Source: Acanthopleuribacter pedis
GTDB lineage: Bacteria; Acidobacteriota; Holophagae; Acanthopleuribacterales; Acanthopleuribacteraceae
Reading direction: 5' to 3'
NCBI RefSeq assembly: GCF_017377855.1
Contig: NZ_JAFREP010000042.1
Span: 18,585 to 82,584 of the forward strand
DNA: 64,000 nucleotides
Positions within the stretch are counted from its first letter, which is position 1. Each line of letters opens with the position of its first letter. The position numbers and the translations under genes are program-made. The notes below the pieces were generated by a model that had not been told where the DNA came from, did not search any database, and worked only from the letters and a program-made list of their open reading frames with translations. Below, piece after piece: positions 24,821 through 33,410 of this stretch.

Positions 24821-27014
24821 AACCCGACTCCCGATATAGCTCGAGAAGATCGTCGTCATCGGCCTTTCGCAACTCGTGACCAATACATTTCTCCAGGATT
24901 ATGGCGCCCTGCTTGGCCAATCGTGAAGGGACCCCTTCAACAAAACCGTCCATGAAGCTCAAATAGCGACAGGTCTGTAAGTCAGAAACTTGTTGGGCAC
25001 GGACAAGGGGCTGTTGCTGAACCAGTGGGAACTGCTCATATGCGATGGTTCTATCGTCGCCGCTGAAACGCGACAGAACTACTCGGTTTTTGGCCCAAAT
25101 AGGTGGGCGCGTGTTCAGCCAATTTTTGAGTAGAGAAACTTGGTTTTCCTGCTCGGCGGTGCCGTGGTCGGAGCAGGTGATGATCAAGGGTATCGGCGTT
25201 TTTTTGTCGCCTAAACCGTCGGCGGTCACAAAGTAACGTAGGAAGGTAAGCTCCCTATCGATCAAAAGATGGGCGTCGTCAACCAACACAAACAAAGGTT
25301 TCCCGCATTCTTCCTGAATGGCGATCAGGTCCTTGCGAACGGCAAGGGCTGCCGCTTTGCGAAGGTCGACTTGGCCCAGCCTTCGGGCCGCATGAAGATC
25401 GGCATCCAAGAGATGAGTATCTGGATCTAAGGCAAAGTGTATCAGCCCTTCGACTTTGCTGTTTGGGAAGGGTTCATCCCGATCAAACGCCAAAACTTCA
25501 TTGCGGGTGATGCGCGCCGCCTCAAGCAGGAGAAAAGCAATCAGGAGAACGGGCTTGTCGTCTAGAACCGCTGGATAATCAAAATCGAGGTTTTCAGCAG
25601 TTCCTTCCAGCACCGCACACGGCAAGTAACCGTCAAGCATGATCTGCCCGGCTAACTCGCAGAGCACCATCGTTTTGCCCATTTTATCTTCACGTACATC
25701 GCCTTGGGTTTCCAAGATAAGTAAGGTTTCAAGGTAACCATTTTGTTGTTGCAGGAGGTTCTGGTACCCGCGAAAGACGTCGACCCGGTCACAGAGTGTC
25801 TCTTCGTATTGTTCGGGAACAATACGGTAGAGAGATGCCAGGTTGTCTTTGGCGCGTTGGCAGGAATCGGGATCCATTTGGATCGGAGTGAGGGCGTTGC
25901 GGACCATGACGGGGCGAGCCCAATCGACGAGGGCGCCGTCGACCTGGTCGCGGAAAGCGGCCCAGCGGCCCTCGGCGGCGGCGTCGACGAGCGACTCCCC
26001 TTCCATCAGCGCCTCGTAGAAGCGACGGGTGAAGAGGCGGCACACGGTGTCGCGGACGCGGCCACCCATGCCGACGGCGAGGGGGATGCCGGCGCGCACG
26101 AGGTCAATCACCAGCGAACTGCCGTCGTCCACGCCGGTGACGAATTTTTCCAGGGTGCCGCCGCTGTGGCACACGTTGAGCACGGTGAGCGGCGCGGTTC
26201 CGTCGTAAATCATGGCGGCGGCGAGGGCTTCCCCGCCAATTCGTTCAACGGCACCCTGGCCATCGCTGAAGGACAGCGTGGGGCGACCCTCGTGGATGCC
26301 GCCGTGACCGATGAAATGGACGACCTGGGGTTTGAAGGCGGCGATGGTGTTTTTCAGGGTTTCGATGTCGGGGTGCATCAACAGGCGTTCACACATCGGC
26401 AGGGCGCGTTTGCGCAAACGTCGCAGTAAACCGATGAATTCGCCGCCGACGCCAAGGTGTCCGGCGGTGTCGGCACGCCGACCGTCGGATTCGGGGCCGA
26501 CCACAAACAACACCCGCAGGGGTGCCGTTAAGACAGGGACGGCCGCGGCGGGATCGGGGCAATAACGCACCACATCGACCTTTTTCATCGCCAGGTATTG
26601 GTCGCCGAGGCGCATCAGTTCCCAGGGCAGGTGTTGCAGCCCGCTGCAGTCGGGGTCGGTGCTGAGGTAAAGGTGTTTGCCGCCGGCAACCGCGGCGAGT
26701 TTGTCCCAACCGTCCGGGCCGAGCAGCACATGGAAGAGAAAAGCGCCGCATTTGGCGGCTGACTCGCGGGTTAAGCGATGTGAGGCCAAACCTTTAAAGG
26801 CTTGGTAAACGGCCTCGGCCAAGGTGCACCAATCGCCGAAATCGGGGATGGCGCGGTCGGGGTCGGCGGCGGGTGCCAAGGGATAGGTTCGCCGTTCGTG
26901 TTCGGCGCATGGGACATGGCGTAGCAAAAGTTCCTCACCGCTTTGGGTTGCAAGGGTGATGGTGAGCCGGTCCGCGCCGTCGCGGGCCAGGTGAAGCTTA
27001 AAGACGGTGCTCAT
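24813..27014 (-). CDS. CHAT (caspase-like) protease fused to a STAND-type ATPase
   Basis: A 733-aa protein. Residues ~60-370 form a CHAT domain, the HetF/TPR-associated caspase-fold cysteine protease family. The catalytic His237 is in VVHFIGHGG and Cys282 in VLNVCHSGG; the upstream PWELM (130-134) is also typical of CHAT proteins. From ~400 an ATPase follows, with an unusual Walker A region GDVREDKMGKT (438-448) and a Walker B LFVLVDDAHLL (574-584) as in STAND NTPases. CHAT proteases in bacteria cleave partner proteins after a trigger, as in gasdermin activation, Craspase and related conflict systems. The ATG overlaps the stop of the metalloprotease gene by 4 nt. The likely role is a regulated executioner or signalling protease; trigger and target are unknown. 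Confidence 0.85.
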   Translation of the reverse strand: MSTVFKLHLARDGADRLTITLATQSGEELLLRHVPCAEHERRTYPLAPAADPDRAIPDFGDWCTLAEAVYQAFKGLASHRLTRESAAKCGAFLFHVLLGPDGWDKLAAVAGGKHLYLSTDPDCSGLQHLPWELMRLGDQYLAMKKVDVVRYCPDPAAAVPVLTAPLRVLFVVGPESDGRRADTAGHLGVGGEFIGLLRRLRKRALPMCERLLMHPDIETLKNTIAAFKPQVVHFIGHGGIHEGRPTLSFSDGQGAVERIGGEALAAAMIYDGTAPLTVLNVCHSGGTLEKFVTGVDDGSSLVIDLVRAGIPLAVGMGGRVRDTVCRLFTRRFYEALMEGESLVDAAAEGRWAAFRDQVDGALVDWARPVMVRNALTPIQMDPDSCQRAKDNLASLYRIVPEQYEETLCDRVDVFRGYQNLLQQQNGYLETLLILETQGDVREDKMGKTMVLCELAGQIMLDGYLPCAVLEGTAENLDFDYPAVLDDKPVLLIAFLLLEAARITRNEVLAFDRDEPFPNSKVEGLIHFALDPDTHLLDADLHAARRLGQVDLRKAAALAVRKDLIAIQEECGKPLFVLVDDAHLLIDRELTFLRYFVTADGLGDKKTPIPLIITCSDHGTAEQENQVSLLKNWLNTRPPIWAKNRVVLSRFSGDDRTIAYEQFPLVQQQPLVRAQQVSDLQTCRYLSFMDGFVEGVPSRLAKQGAIILEKCIGHELRKADDDDLLELYRESGYE

Positions 27015-28372
27015 GAGGGCACCTGGTCGGCAAAAAAGGCCAAGGCATCGGGGACGTCCAACGCCGGGATGGGGCGGTCGTCACGCACGCCGGGTGGGCC
27101 GCAGCGGTTGAGGGTCTGCAGGATGCGTTCGGCGAGGTGTTTTAGTCGCGCGGCCGGTTCGTTTTGTAGCTCGCGCCAGGCGCGGAAACCGGCGGCGGCG
27201 AAAAGGGCGGCGTCATCCAAAGCCTGCCATTGGGACGGGGCGCCGTCTCCCAAAAGCCAGGCGGCCCGGTCGTCAACCCGCCCGCCGGGTAAAAAATCCG
27301 CCGGGTTGCGGCCGCAAAGTTCGCTGATGGAGACGCCGAGTCCGGGTAAATCCCCACACAAGGCCGATGCGATCTGATCCACGGCGGCATAGGTCGGCGA
27401 AGCGTTGGCGAGCCCGGCCAGTAGATCGGACCAAGGTGAACCGAGCAAGGGACGGTCGTCACCGGAGAAGTGTTTCCAACAGGCACCGAGCAAAGCCACC
27501 CGCAGCAGCGGCGCGGGATAACGTGCCTTGTGTTGGTCCAGGGCGCGCGGGTCGGCGAGTTCAAAACAGGCCACGGCGCTGACGGCCTCGGGTCCCATCA
27601 GATGAACCGAAACCACATCGGCAAAAAGTTCCATCGACCAATCGCCCCAAAGGTACACATCCGGCAAGCCCAGGTCGCGAACGGCAGTTCGCACGGCGTT
27701 TTCAAAGGCGGGTATCAAGGCCCCCTTGGGCGCCAAGGCGTAGTGCAGGTGGTGACCGACCTCGTGACCGATCAACACCAGCCACCAGGGCGCGCGTTGG
27801 TTGAGGTCGGGCAGGATTAACAGCGGAATCGGCAGGGTTTGGATGAATGCGCTTAACTTGGGATCGTGGGTGCGCACGGCACCCGGCACCATGTGGGGCA
27901 AGACGGCGGCGGGCGATACCTCGTGGTGCAAATAAGCGAGGGGTGGCGGACGGTGATCGAGCGGAAGCGCCAGATCCTCGGCCTCGATCAGCGCGGGCGC
28001 GTAACAGCTCCACACGACTTCATCGGCGGCGCTTAACAGCTCCGCGGCGGTCTCGCGCTGGGCGTATTTATCGCGGTAATACCCCAGCAAACGACGCAAC
28101 CAGACCTGATCCCTGGCGGTTCGCAATCCGTGCAGCCGCCGTTCGTCCGGCGTGTCGGGCCATTGCTCGGGCGCCAAGCGCGTTCTGAGTTGATCATGGG
28201 CGCTTGCGAACAGCCGCGCCAGCACCTGGCGCTGACTTTGGAACAAGCCGGCGCGGTCCCGGTTCGCCCAGGTTGAAAGCCAGGCGGAAACCTCGCCCTG
28301 CAGCTGGTCGAGCTCACGGGTTACCTCGGCAAGGCGTGCTTGCGGCGATATCACAAAAACGGGATCGTTCAT
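27011..28372 (-). CDS. HExxH zinc metalloprotease-like protein, first gene of the CHAT/STAND operon
   Basis: A 453-aa protein without signal peptide. The zincin motif HEVGHH lies at 203-208, preceded by a hydrophobic strand (WWLVLIG), and is followed at 247-252 by MELFAD, where Glu248 is the expected third zinc ligand (gluzincin pattern HExxH...E). The N-terminal ~120 residues are helical and charged. The C-terminal half has no motif that I recognise. Soluble zincins of this kind accompany STAND/CHAT conflict operons as effector-associated peptidases. The start at 28372 gives a natural N-terminus; a longer frame to 28450 would extend across the predicted promoter. It overlaps the next gene by 4 nt. 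Confidence 0.7.
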   Translation of the reverse strand: MNDPVFVISPQARLAEVTRELDQLQGEVSAWLSTWANRDRAGLFQSQRQVLARLFASAHDQLRTRLAPEQWPDTPDERRLHGLRTARDQVWLRRLLGYYRDKYAQRETAAELLSAADEVVWSCYAPALIEAEDLALPLDHRPPPLAYLHHEVSPAAVLPHMVPGAVRTHDPKLSAFIQTLPIPLLILPDLNQRAPWWLVLIGHEVGHHLHYALAPKGALIPAFENAVRTAVRDLGLPDVYLWGDWSMELFADVVSVHLMGPEAVSAVACFELADPRALDQHKARYPAPLLRVALLGACWKHFSGDDRPLLGSPWSDLLAGLANASPTYAAVDQIASALCGDLPGLGVSISELCGRNPADFLPGGRVDDRAAWLLGDGAPSQWQALDDAALFAAAGFRAWRELQNEPAARLKHLAERILQTLNRCGPPGVRDDRPIPALDVPDALAFFADQVPS

Positions 28373-28407
28373 AATGAAGCGAACCTGCGAAATTACGGAT
28401 TTTTCGA

Positions 28408-28437
28408 AGTATAGCATCCTCACGCGACCTGCCCCAA
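28408..28437 (-). promoter_or_regulatory. Predicted promoter of the CHAT/STAND operon
   Basis: On the minus strand TTGGGG (28437-28432), an 18-nt spacer and TATACT (28413-28408) with a TGC extended -10 give a good sigma-70-type promoter. The start site would be near 28400, ~28 nt before the metalloprotease ATG. It is in the 136-nt region shared with the divergent rlu gene. Confidence 0.5.
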
Positions 28438-28508
28438 ACCGCTTATTCACAAATGGAAAGCCAGGCGTGGTTGTGCTCGGTTATGATGGCGTGTTGAAGG
28501 AGAAACCC

Positions 28509-29240
28509 GTGCCCCGATCCACCAAAAAAACAGCGCCCCCACCCTCCCTGGCACTCACGGCGAACCGCATCCTTTACGAAGACGCGGTGCTGATCGCGGT
28601 CAACAAACCGCCGGGTTTCCCCTGCCACCAAACCCATGACCCGAAACGCGATCACGTTACCGCGGCATTGCAACGCTTCCTCCAGGCACGCGATGGGGCG
28701 TCGCCCAAAATCGCGTTACAGCATCGCCTTGACCGCGACACCTCGGGCGTGTTGCTGTTCAGTAAAGACCCGTCGGTGAATCCATCCCTCAACGATGCCT
28801 TTCGCGAGCGCCGCATCGGCAAGGTTTATTTGGCAGTGGTGGTGCTGCGTCCCGGTCAAGCACCGCCGCCGCAACGGTGGACGATCCAAAATTTCCTGGC
28901 CCGTGACAAAAAAAACAAACAGCGCATGACGGCGGTGCGCGGTGGCGGCGACACGGCAATCACCGAATTCCAGCGGCTCAGCCAACAGGGTAACCGCCTG
29001 ATTATCGAAGCCCGTCCCAAAACAGGCCGTACCCATCAGATTCGCGTTCACCTGGCTCAAACGGGCCACGCGATCCTGGGCGACACCCTCTACGGCGGGC
29101 CGGAACACAACCGCTATTTGCTGCACGCTTGGCAACTTTGCTTCGAGCATCCGGTTAGCGGCGAGACGATCACGATCCGGGCGCCCAAACCCAAACCGTT
29201 TCGGGGCGGCGGAACCGGACAAGGGCCCGCCGCCTCCTGA
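28509..29240 (+). CDS. RluA-family RNA pseudouridine synthase
   Basis: A 243-aa enzyme that isomerises uridine to pseudouridine in rRNA or tRNA. The catalytic motif HRLDRDTSG lies at 72-80 with the nucleophile Asp75. Other RluA marks are LIAVNKPPGFPCH (28-40), RIGKVYLAVV, the RPKTGRTHQIRVHL motif (~180-195) and GDTLYGG. There is no N-terminal S4 domain, so it belongs to the shorter RluA/TruC-like branch; the exact site modified cannot be told. GTG 28509 is chosen because AAGGAG lies 6 nt before it; the frame is open to 28374 but without signals. It is divergent from the CHAT operon and almost meets the VWA gene tail to tail (11-nt gap). Confidence 0.85.
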   Translation: MPRSTKKTAPPPSLALTANRILYEDAVLIAVNKPPGFPCHQTHDPKRDHVTAALQRFLQARDGASPKIALQHRLDRDTSGVLLFSKDPSVNPSLNDAFRERRIGKVYLAVVVLRPGQAPPPQRWTIQNFLARDKKNKQRMTAVRGGGDTAITEFQRLSQQGNRLIIEARPKTGRTHQIRVHLAQTGHAILGDTLYGGPEHNRYLLHAWQLCFEHPVSGETITIRAPKPKPFRGGGTGQGPAAS

Positions 29241-29251
29241 ATTTATAGAAC

Positions 29252-31237
29252 CTATTGAACCTTTAGCGGTACGGTGGTGACGACACGGCGGTGTTTGACA
29301 CCGACCAAAAACTGGACCTCGTAGTCACCCGGCGCATCGGGTGCCTTGACGGCCATTTCCTTGCGGCTCTGGGCATAAGCGGAACGCACGCGTTTACCCT
29401 GCCCGTCCATGATGAAAATGCGGTCGTTGGCGTTATGCGACCCTTCCCACGACAGCACCATCCGTTCGCCGGCCTTTACGGTCGCGGGCACCTTGAGGGT
29501 CACGGTAACGTCCTTCACGCGCAACACCGATTCGGCCAGCACCGTCTTGGCTCGCCCATGGCGGTAGACCACGCGGTATTCGCCGGGACGGGAAGGCACA
29601 TCCACGCGCACCACCTCTTTGTCGGGATTGATGTAAGCGCTGTACCACACCTCGGGTCGCGGTTCAGGTCCTTCCAAAATTTGGATCCGATCCCCGGAAC
29701 CGGCCGGTCCCTGCCAGGTGATATTCAGATGGGCACCAACCGAGGCTTGCTCGGGAAAGGTCAGGGCCACCACACTGGGCACTACATCAAACGGCAACCG
29801 GGCGAGTACTTCTTTTTTGTGGTTAAGGTATTGGAATTCATAACGACCCGGCTCGACAGGACCGCGCATTTTTACGTCGGGTTTATCGGGGTTGACATAA
29901 AGACTGTCACCGCGCTTGCCGGCCTCACCCAAGGGGCCGAACCAATGGATGCGATCACCCCCCTGGCCGCCACCCTCGAACCGGACAAACACATCGGCGC
30001 CGGCGTCGAAACGCGGCTCGGCGGTTAAGGTCACCTCGGCTTTGACCACGGTGAAGGCCGCAAAACCCAGCGATTCCTTGGTGCGCGCGGTTAGGTAATG
30101 CATTTCATAAGCACCCGGCTCGACCGGGACACGCATCTTCACCGGATTGCGGTAGGCATAGTTCATGGTGAGCCAGGTTTTGTTTTCACCGTTCCAGCCA
30201 CTGGGATAAACCGCCAACTTTTCGCCTGAATGACCGGGCCCTTTCCAGGCAACGTCCACAATGGCGCCGGCGACGACCTCGGCGGGCAGGTCCACTTCAG
30301 CCTGGGTCGGGACCACTTGGACCACCGCCTCAGCCAGGATTTTGCGACTGCGCGCGGTGACGTAGCGCACTTGGTAGCTGCCGGGCTGATCCGGTGCCCG
30401 TAATTTGGATGGATTCCCTTGTTCAATGTAGGCGGTGTCGAAGGCACGGCTTCTCACCGCGGCGTCGACGGCTTGGATTTGCAAGCGGTCACCGGGGTTG
30501 GCCGGGCCGGTCCAGGCGGCCTCAAAAGGCGCGCCGGCGGGAACCTCGGCCGGTGCGCTAACCGTGGCCGCGCTGATTTTTTCCGGTTCGGGTTGCGGTT
30601 GTTCGAAGGCAACTACTTGGGTTAGCGCGTCTTTTAGGTCAGCCGCGTTTTCAGCGGCGAAATACATGCCGTCGGTTGCATCGGCCAAGCAGTGCAGTTG
30701 GTCGGCGGCGGCGGTGTCGACGTCAAACCCGATCACGTGTAATTTGAGATCGATGCCCTTGGCCGCCAATTCCTTCACTAATTGACAGGGCTCCTCCGCG
30801 CAGGTTTCAATGCCGTCACTCAGGAGAATAATGGTTCCCGCTTGTTTCTCGAAAGCGAGGTCTTGCGCGGCCCGGCGTACGGCGGCGGCCAGCGGAGTTT
30901 TCCCCTTGGGTTTCAGGGTGCTTACCCGCCGGCGCAAGGCGGCAACGTCCACTTCGCCGGTGGAAAACAGGGTTTCGATATCGGCGCAATCGCCGGCACG
31001 GCGGTGACCGTACACGGTCAAACCGAGCGGCTGCTTGGGATCCCAGTCTTGCAGGAGCGCGTTTAGGGCCTCACGCGCCACGGCGATTTTCATTCGTGCT
31101 TCGCCCCCGTCTGGATCGGGTACGCGACCCCACATGGAACCGGACACATCAAACACCAAATGAATCGGTTTGGCCTGCTCGGCAGCAAAGATTAGATGGA
31201 ACAAGAGCGCGGAGAAAAGGAACAGGGTGGTTTTCAT
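29252..31237 (-). CDS. Secreted von Willebrand factor A protein with five Ig-like repeats
   Basis: A 661-aa exported protein. Residues 1-20 are a signal peptide (MKTTLFLFSALLFHLIFAAE). A VWA domain spans ~25-200, with the MIDAS motif DVSGS at 30-34 and the later LLSDGIETC segment, which binds a divalent metal and mediates protein contact. After ~225 come five repeats of ~85-95 aa, each built as V-x-L/V-P-A-x-V-x-A-G...W-x-G-P...GD-R-I/L, apparently beta-sandwich modules. Basic residues in the last repeat suggest surface contact. ATG 31237 follows AGGA; the longer frame would disrupt the signal peptide. It probably acts in the periplasm or at the cell surface. It follows the 31359-32159 gene by 121 nt on the same strand and may be co-transcribed with it. 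Confidence 0.8.
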   Translation of the reverse strand: MKTTLFLFSALLFHLIFAAEQAKPIHLVFDVSGSMWGRVPDPDGGEARMKIAVAREALNALLQDWDPKQPLGLTVYGHRRAGDCADIETLFSTGEVDVAALRRRVSTLKPKGKTPLAAAVRRAAQDLAFEKQAGTIILLSDGIETCAEEPCQLVKELAAKGIDLKLHVIGFDVDTAAADQLHCLADATDGMYFAAENAADLKDALTQVVAFEQPQPEPEKISAATVSAPAEVPAGAPFEAAWTGPANPGDRLQIQAVDAAVRSRAFDTAYIEQGNPSKLRAPDQPGSYQVRYVTARSRKILAEAVVQVVPTQAEVDLPAEVVAGAIVDVAWKGPGHSGEKLAVYPSGWNGENKTWLTMNYAYRNPVKMRVPVEPGAYEMHYLTARTKESLGFAAFTVVKAEVTLTAEPRFDAGADVFVRFEGGGQGGDRIHWFGPLGEAGKRGDSLYVNPDKPDVKMRGPVEPGRYEFQYLNHKKEVLARLPFDVVPSVVALTFPEQASVGAHLNITWQGPAGSGDRIQILEGPEPRPEVWYSAYINPDKEVVRVDVPSRPGEYRVVYRHGRAKTVLAESVLRVKDVTVTLKVPATVKAGERMVLSWEGSHNANDRIFIMDGQGKRVRSAYAQSRKEMAVKAPDAPGDYEVQFLVGVKHRRVVTTVPLKVQ

Positions 31238-31358
31238 AGATCCTCGGCAAACCCCGAGACGGATGAGGTGCGGCGTTTGAGGTCGGTCGGGGTTGAATTG
31301 AAAAACGGGTACCGCTTCCATCTTGCCCTAAAAGCGATCCGCTGCCAAGCGCGGGCGG

Positions 31359-32159
31359 TCAGGGTGCGCCCGATTCCGGGGTGATTAAACCGCGTTCTTC
31401 GCCACTTAAACGAGGCGCCGAAGGGGAAAGCGTGCCGACGGGTCCGTGGAGCACGTATAAAGAAGGCGCATCCACGGCCAATGCTTGAAAACACGCCCGC
31501 GCATCGGCTGCGTTGCCTTCACGCGCGGCCTGGTGGGCGACGACCCACCGCACCACAAGCACCAAGGCCTGATCCCAGTCGGCTTGCGCCACGCTCAGCT
31601 GAGTCTTTTGTCGCGCCGTTAACTCACCGGTCAAGACGTCACCCAAGAGCCACAACACCCGAGCATAGCGGATGGGCAGGCTTTCCACGTCGCCGCCGTC
31701 GGTTTGGATCGCTTCTCGCGTGGGCTCCAGCCGCCCACGCGCATGCTGTCCCAAACCCATCCCATAAGCCTGGACAGCATCAATGACCGCGGCGATCAGG
31801 CGGCCATCCGTCCCGGTCAGCTCAAGTTCCCCGTTCTTGAGGGAGGCCTGGTAGGGGTCGTGGAGCACCGAGAGCACATCCCCCAAAACAAGGTGGACCT
31901 CCGATCTTTGGGTCACCCCGATTTGATGGGCCTCATCGACCAAAGACGAGATGGATTGGTGGCGCAGTCGCCAGGGCAGGCGTTTTTTATAGAGTTTGAT
32001 CAGGCCGTGGCCGAGCAGCGACATCGAGCCAACCCAAACCGCGGGCCAGGGCGAATTCTGCCCCGCGGCAAGCAGGAACAGACAAAACAGGAAACCACCG
32101 GCCATCCCCAGTTTGGAAAGCATTTCCAAGTACCATGTTGCGTCCGAGCCTTTGTTCAT
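31359..32159 (-). CDS. Membrane-anchored protein of unknown function
   Basis: A 266-aa protein that I do not recognise. Two closely spaced membrane helices lie near residues 18-33 and 38-53 (MAGGFLFCLFLLAA; PAVWVGSMSLLGHGLIKLY), followed by a basic KKRLPWRLRH segment, so the remaining ~200 residues are probably cytoplasmic. That part is mostly helical, with TPR-like features near the end (WDQALVLVVRWVVAHQAARE; NAADARACFQALAVDAP). GGGAG lies 6 nt before the ATG. It lies upstream of the VWA protein gene on the same strand and could work with it at the membrane; this is inferred from position only. Confidence 0.5.
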   Translation of the reverse strand: MNKGSDATWYLEMLSKLGMAGGFLFCLFLLAAGQNSPWPAVWVGSMSLLGHGLIKLYKKRLPWRLRHQSISSLVDEAHQIGVTQRSEVHLVLGDVLSVLHDPYQASLKNGELELTGTDGRLIAAVIDAVQAYGMGLGQHARGRLEPTREAIQTDGGDVESLPIRYARVLWLLGDVLTGELTARQKTQLSVAQADWDQALVLVVRWVVAHQAAREGNAADARACFQALAVDAPSLYVLHGPVGTLSPSAPRLSGEERGLITPESGAP

Positions 32160-32323
32160 CTCATCTCCCAGCCGACCCTACACCCGGAATTATAGCGTTC
32201 GCGCTCACCCATCCATTCAAAACCAGGGCGCCCTCCCTGGTTACCTTTTTTCCACTAATTGACGCCCGCGCCGGTTTTCGCGAGGATGGATTCAAAAGGA
32301 TTCCGGTAGACAAGGAGACACCC

Positions 32324-33046
32324 ATGAGCGATCAGCCCGACATTCACCTCTACACGGCTTCAACCATGAACGGTTGGAAACCCACCATTTTTTTGGAGGA
32401 AGCCGAGGTCCCCTATGAACTAACCCACATCGATTTTTCGAAAAAAGAACAAAAGTCCGAATGGTACACCAAGCTCAACCCCAACGGCCGTATTCCCACG
32501 ATGGTGGATCGCGGCAACGACCATTTTGTGGTATTCGAATCAGGCGCGATCCTGTGGTACCTGGCCAAAAAGTACAACGCATTCCTGCCGAACGATCCCA
32601 AACTGGAAAACCAAACGCTGCAGTGGTTGATGTTCCAAATGGGCGGGATCGGTCCCATGATGGGGCAAGCGATGTATTTCCAACGCATCGCGGCCAAACA
32701 AGGGCATCAGGACGACTTCGCGATTGAACGTTACGTCAACGAATCACGCCGCTTATTCGAGGTGCTGAACACCCACCTCGAGGGCAAAACCTACCTGGTC
32801 GGCGAAACCTATACCATCGCCGACATGGCGACCTATCCATGGGCGCGCGCCCATTATTGGGCCAATGTCTCCGTGGAGGGATTACCCCATTTGCAAGCCT
32901 GGTTCGCACGCATCGACGGCCGGGAAAAAACCCAGGCGGCATTGGAGAAACCGCGTCCCTTCTGGGCCTTTTTCGGCCAAGGCGACGTGGCGGCGCAAGA
33001 AAAAGAAAACGCGGAACGCTTCAAACACGACGTAAAAATGGACTAA
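32324..33046 (+). CDS. Glutathione S-transferase family protein (YfcG/GstB-like)
   Basis: A 240-aa two-domain GST. The thioredoxin-like N-domain (7-85) has the start IHLYTASTMNGWKPTIFLEE, the cis-Pro motif RIPTMVD (Pro58) and the glutathione-gamma-Glu contact FESGAILWYL (Glu72, Ser73). The all-alpha C-domain (95-220) contains the N-capping motif YTIADMATYPWA. The N-terminal TxNG arrangement and the motif order resemble the nu-class YfcG group, which has disulfide-reductase activity with glutathione. AAGGAG lies 6 nt before ATG 32324; the frame is open further upstream but without a site. It stands alone between an opposite-strand gene and an intergenic region. Confidence 0.85.
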   Translation: MSDQPDIHLYTASTMNGWKPTIFLEEAEVPYELTHIDFSKKEQKSEWYTKLNPNGRIPTMVDRGNDHFVVFESGAILWYLAKKYNAFLPNDPKLENQTLQWLMFQMGGIGPMMGQAMYFQRIAAKQGHQDDFAIERYVNESRRLFEVLNTHLEGKTYLVGETYTIADMATYPWARAHYWANVSVEGLPHLQAWFARIDGREKTQAALEKPRPFWAFFGQGDVAAQEKENAERFKHDVKMD

Positions 33047-33410
33047 TGCATCAGCGCCGGGATTCCCGGCGGTCGAAGGTTCAAAGCGTCCTCCACCTGC
33101 TAAAACAAGCGCGGCTTGCGTTACGCGCTTTTCTCGCGGGAACCGCGCGGCACTATTTGAAAAGGCGTACCACCTGGTGCGCCGTACCTTTCCCATCTGG
33201 TGCTGCTTCAAACTCTGAGCCGCGATTGCCGTCACCCAAATCGCCCTGGAAACGCCGGCATTCGTTTTCAACAGCCCTGAAAAACCTAGATTTTCAGTTG
33301 TTAATTATCCTCCGAAATCCATGTCTTTTCCTCTAATTATCGACACGTCACTTTTTCGCTGATCCTGTGTTAAAATCGATTACCCCCAATCGAAACGCGA
33401 AGGTTCGACA
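33047..33410. other. Intergenic region upstream of the TonB-dependent receptor gene
   Basis: No gene was recognised in these 364 nt. An imperfect palindrome GGCGTACCA-CC-TGGTGCGCC (33164-33183, 8 of 9 pairs) could be an operator. TAAAAT at 33371-33376 is a fair -10 sequence, ~35 nt before the receptor start, but no good -35 accompanies it. Confidence 0.35.

Noticed and set aside
29252..31237. The VWA protein as a member of the CHAT/STAND conflict system
   Set aside because: A divergent rlu gene separates them, the VWA protein is exported while the operon products are cytoplasmic, and no MoxR-type ATPase is present.
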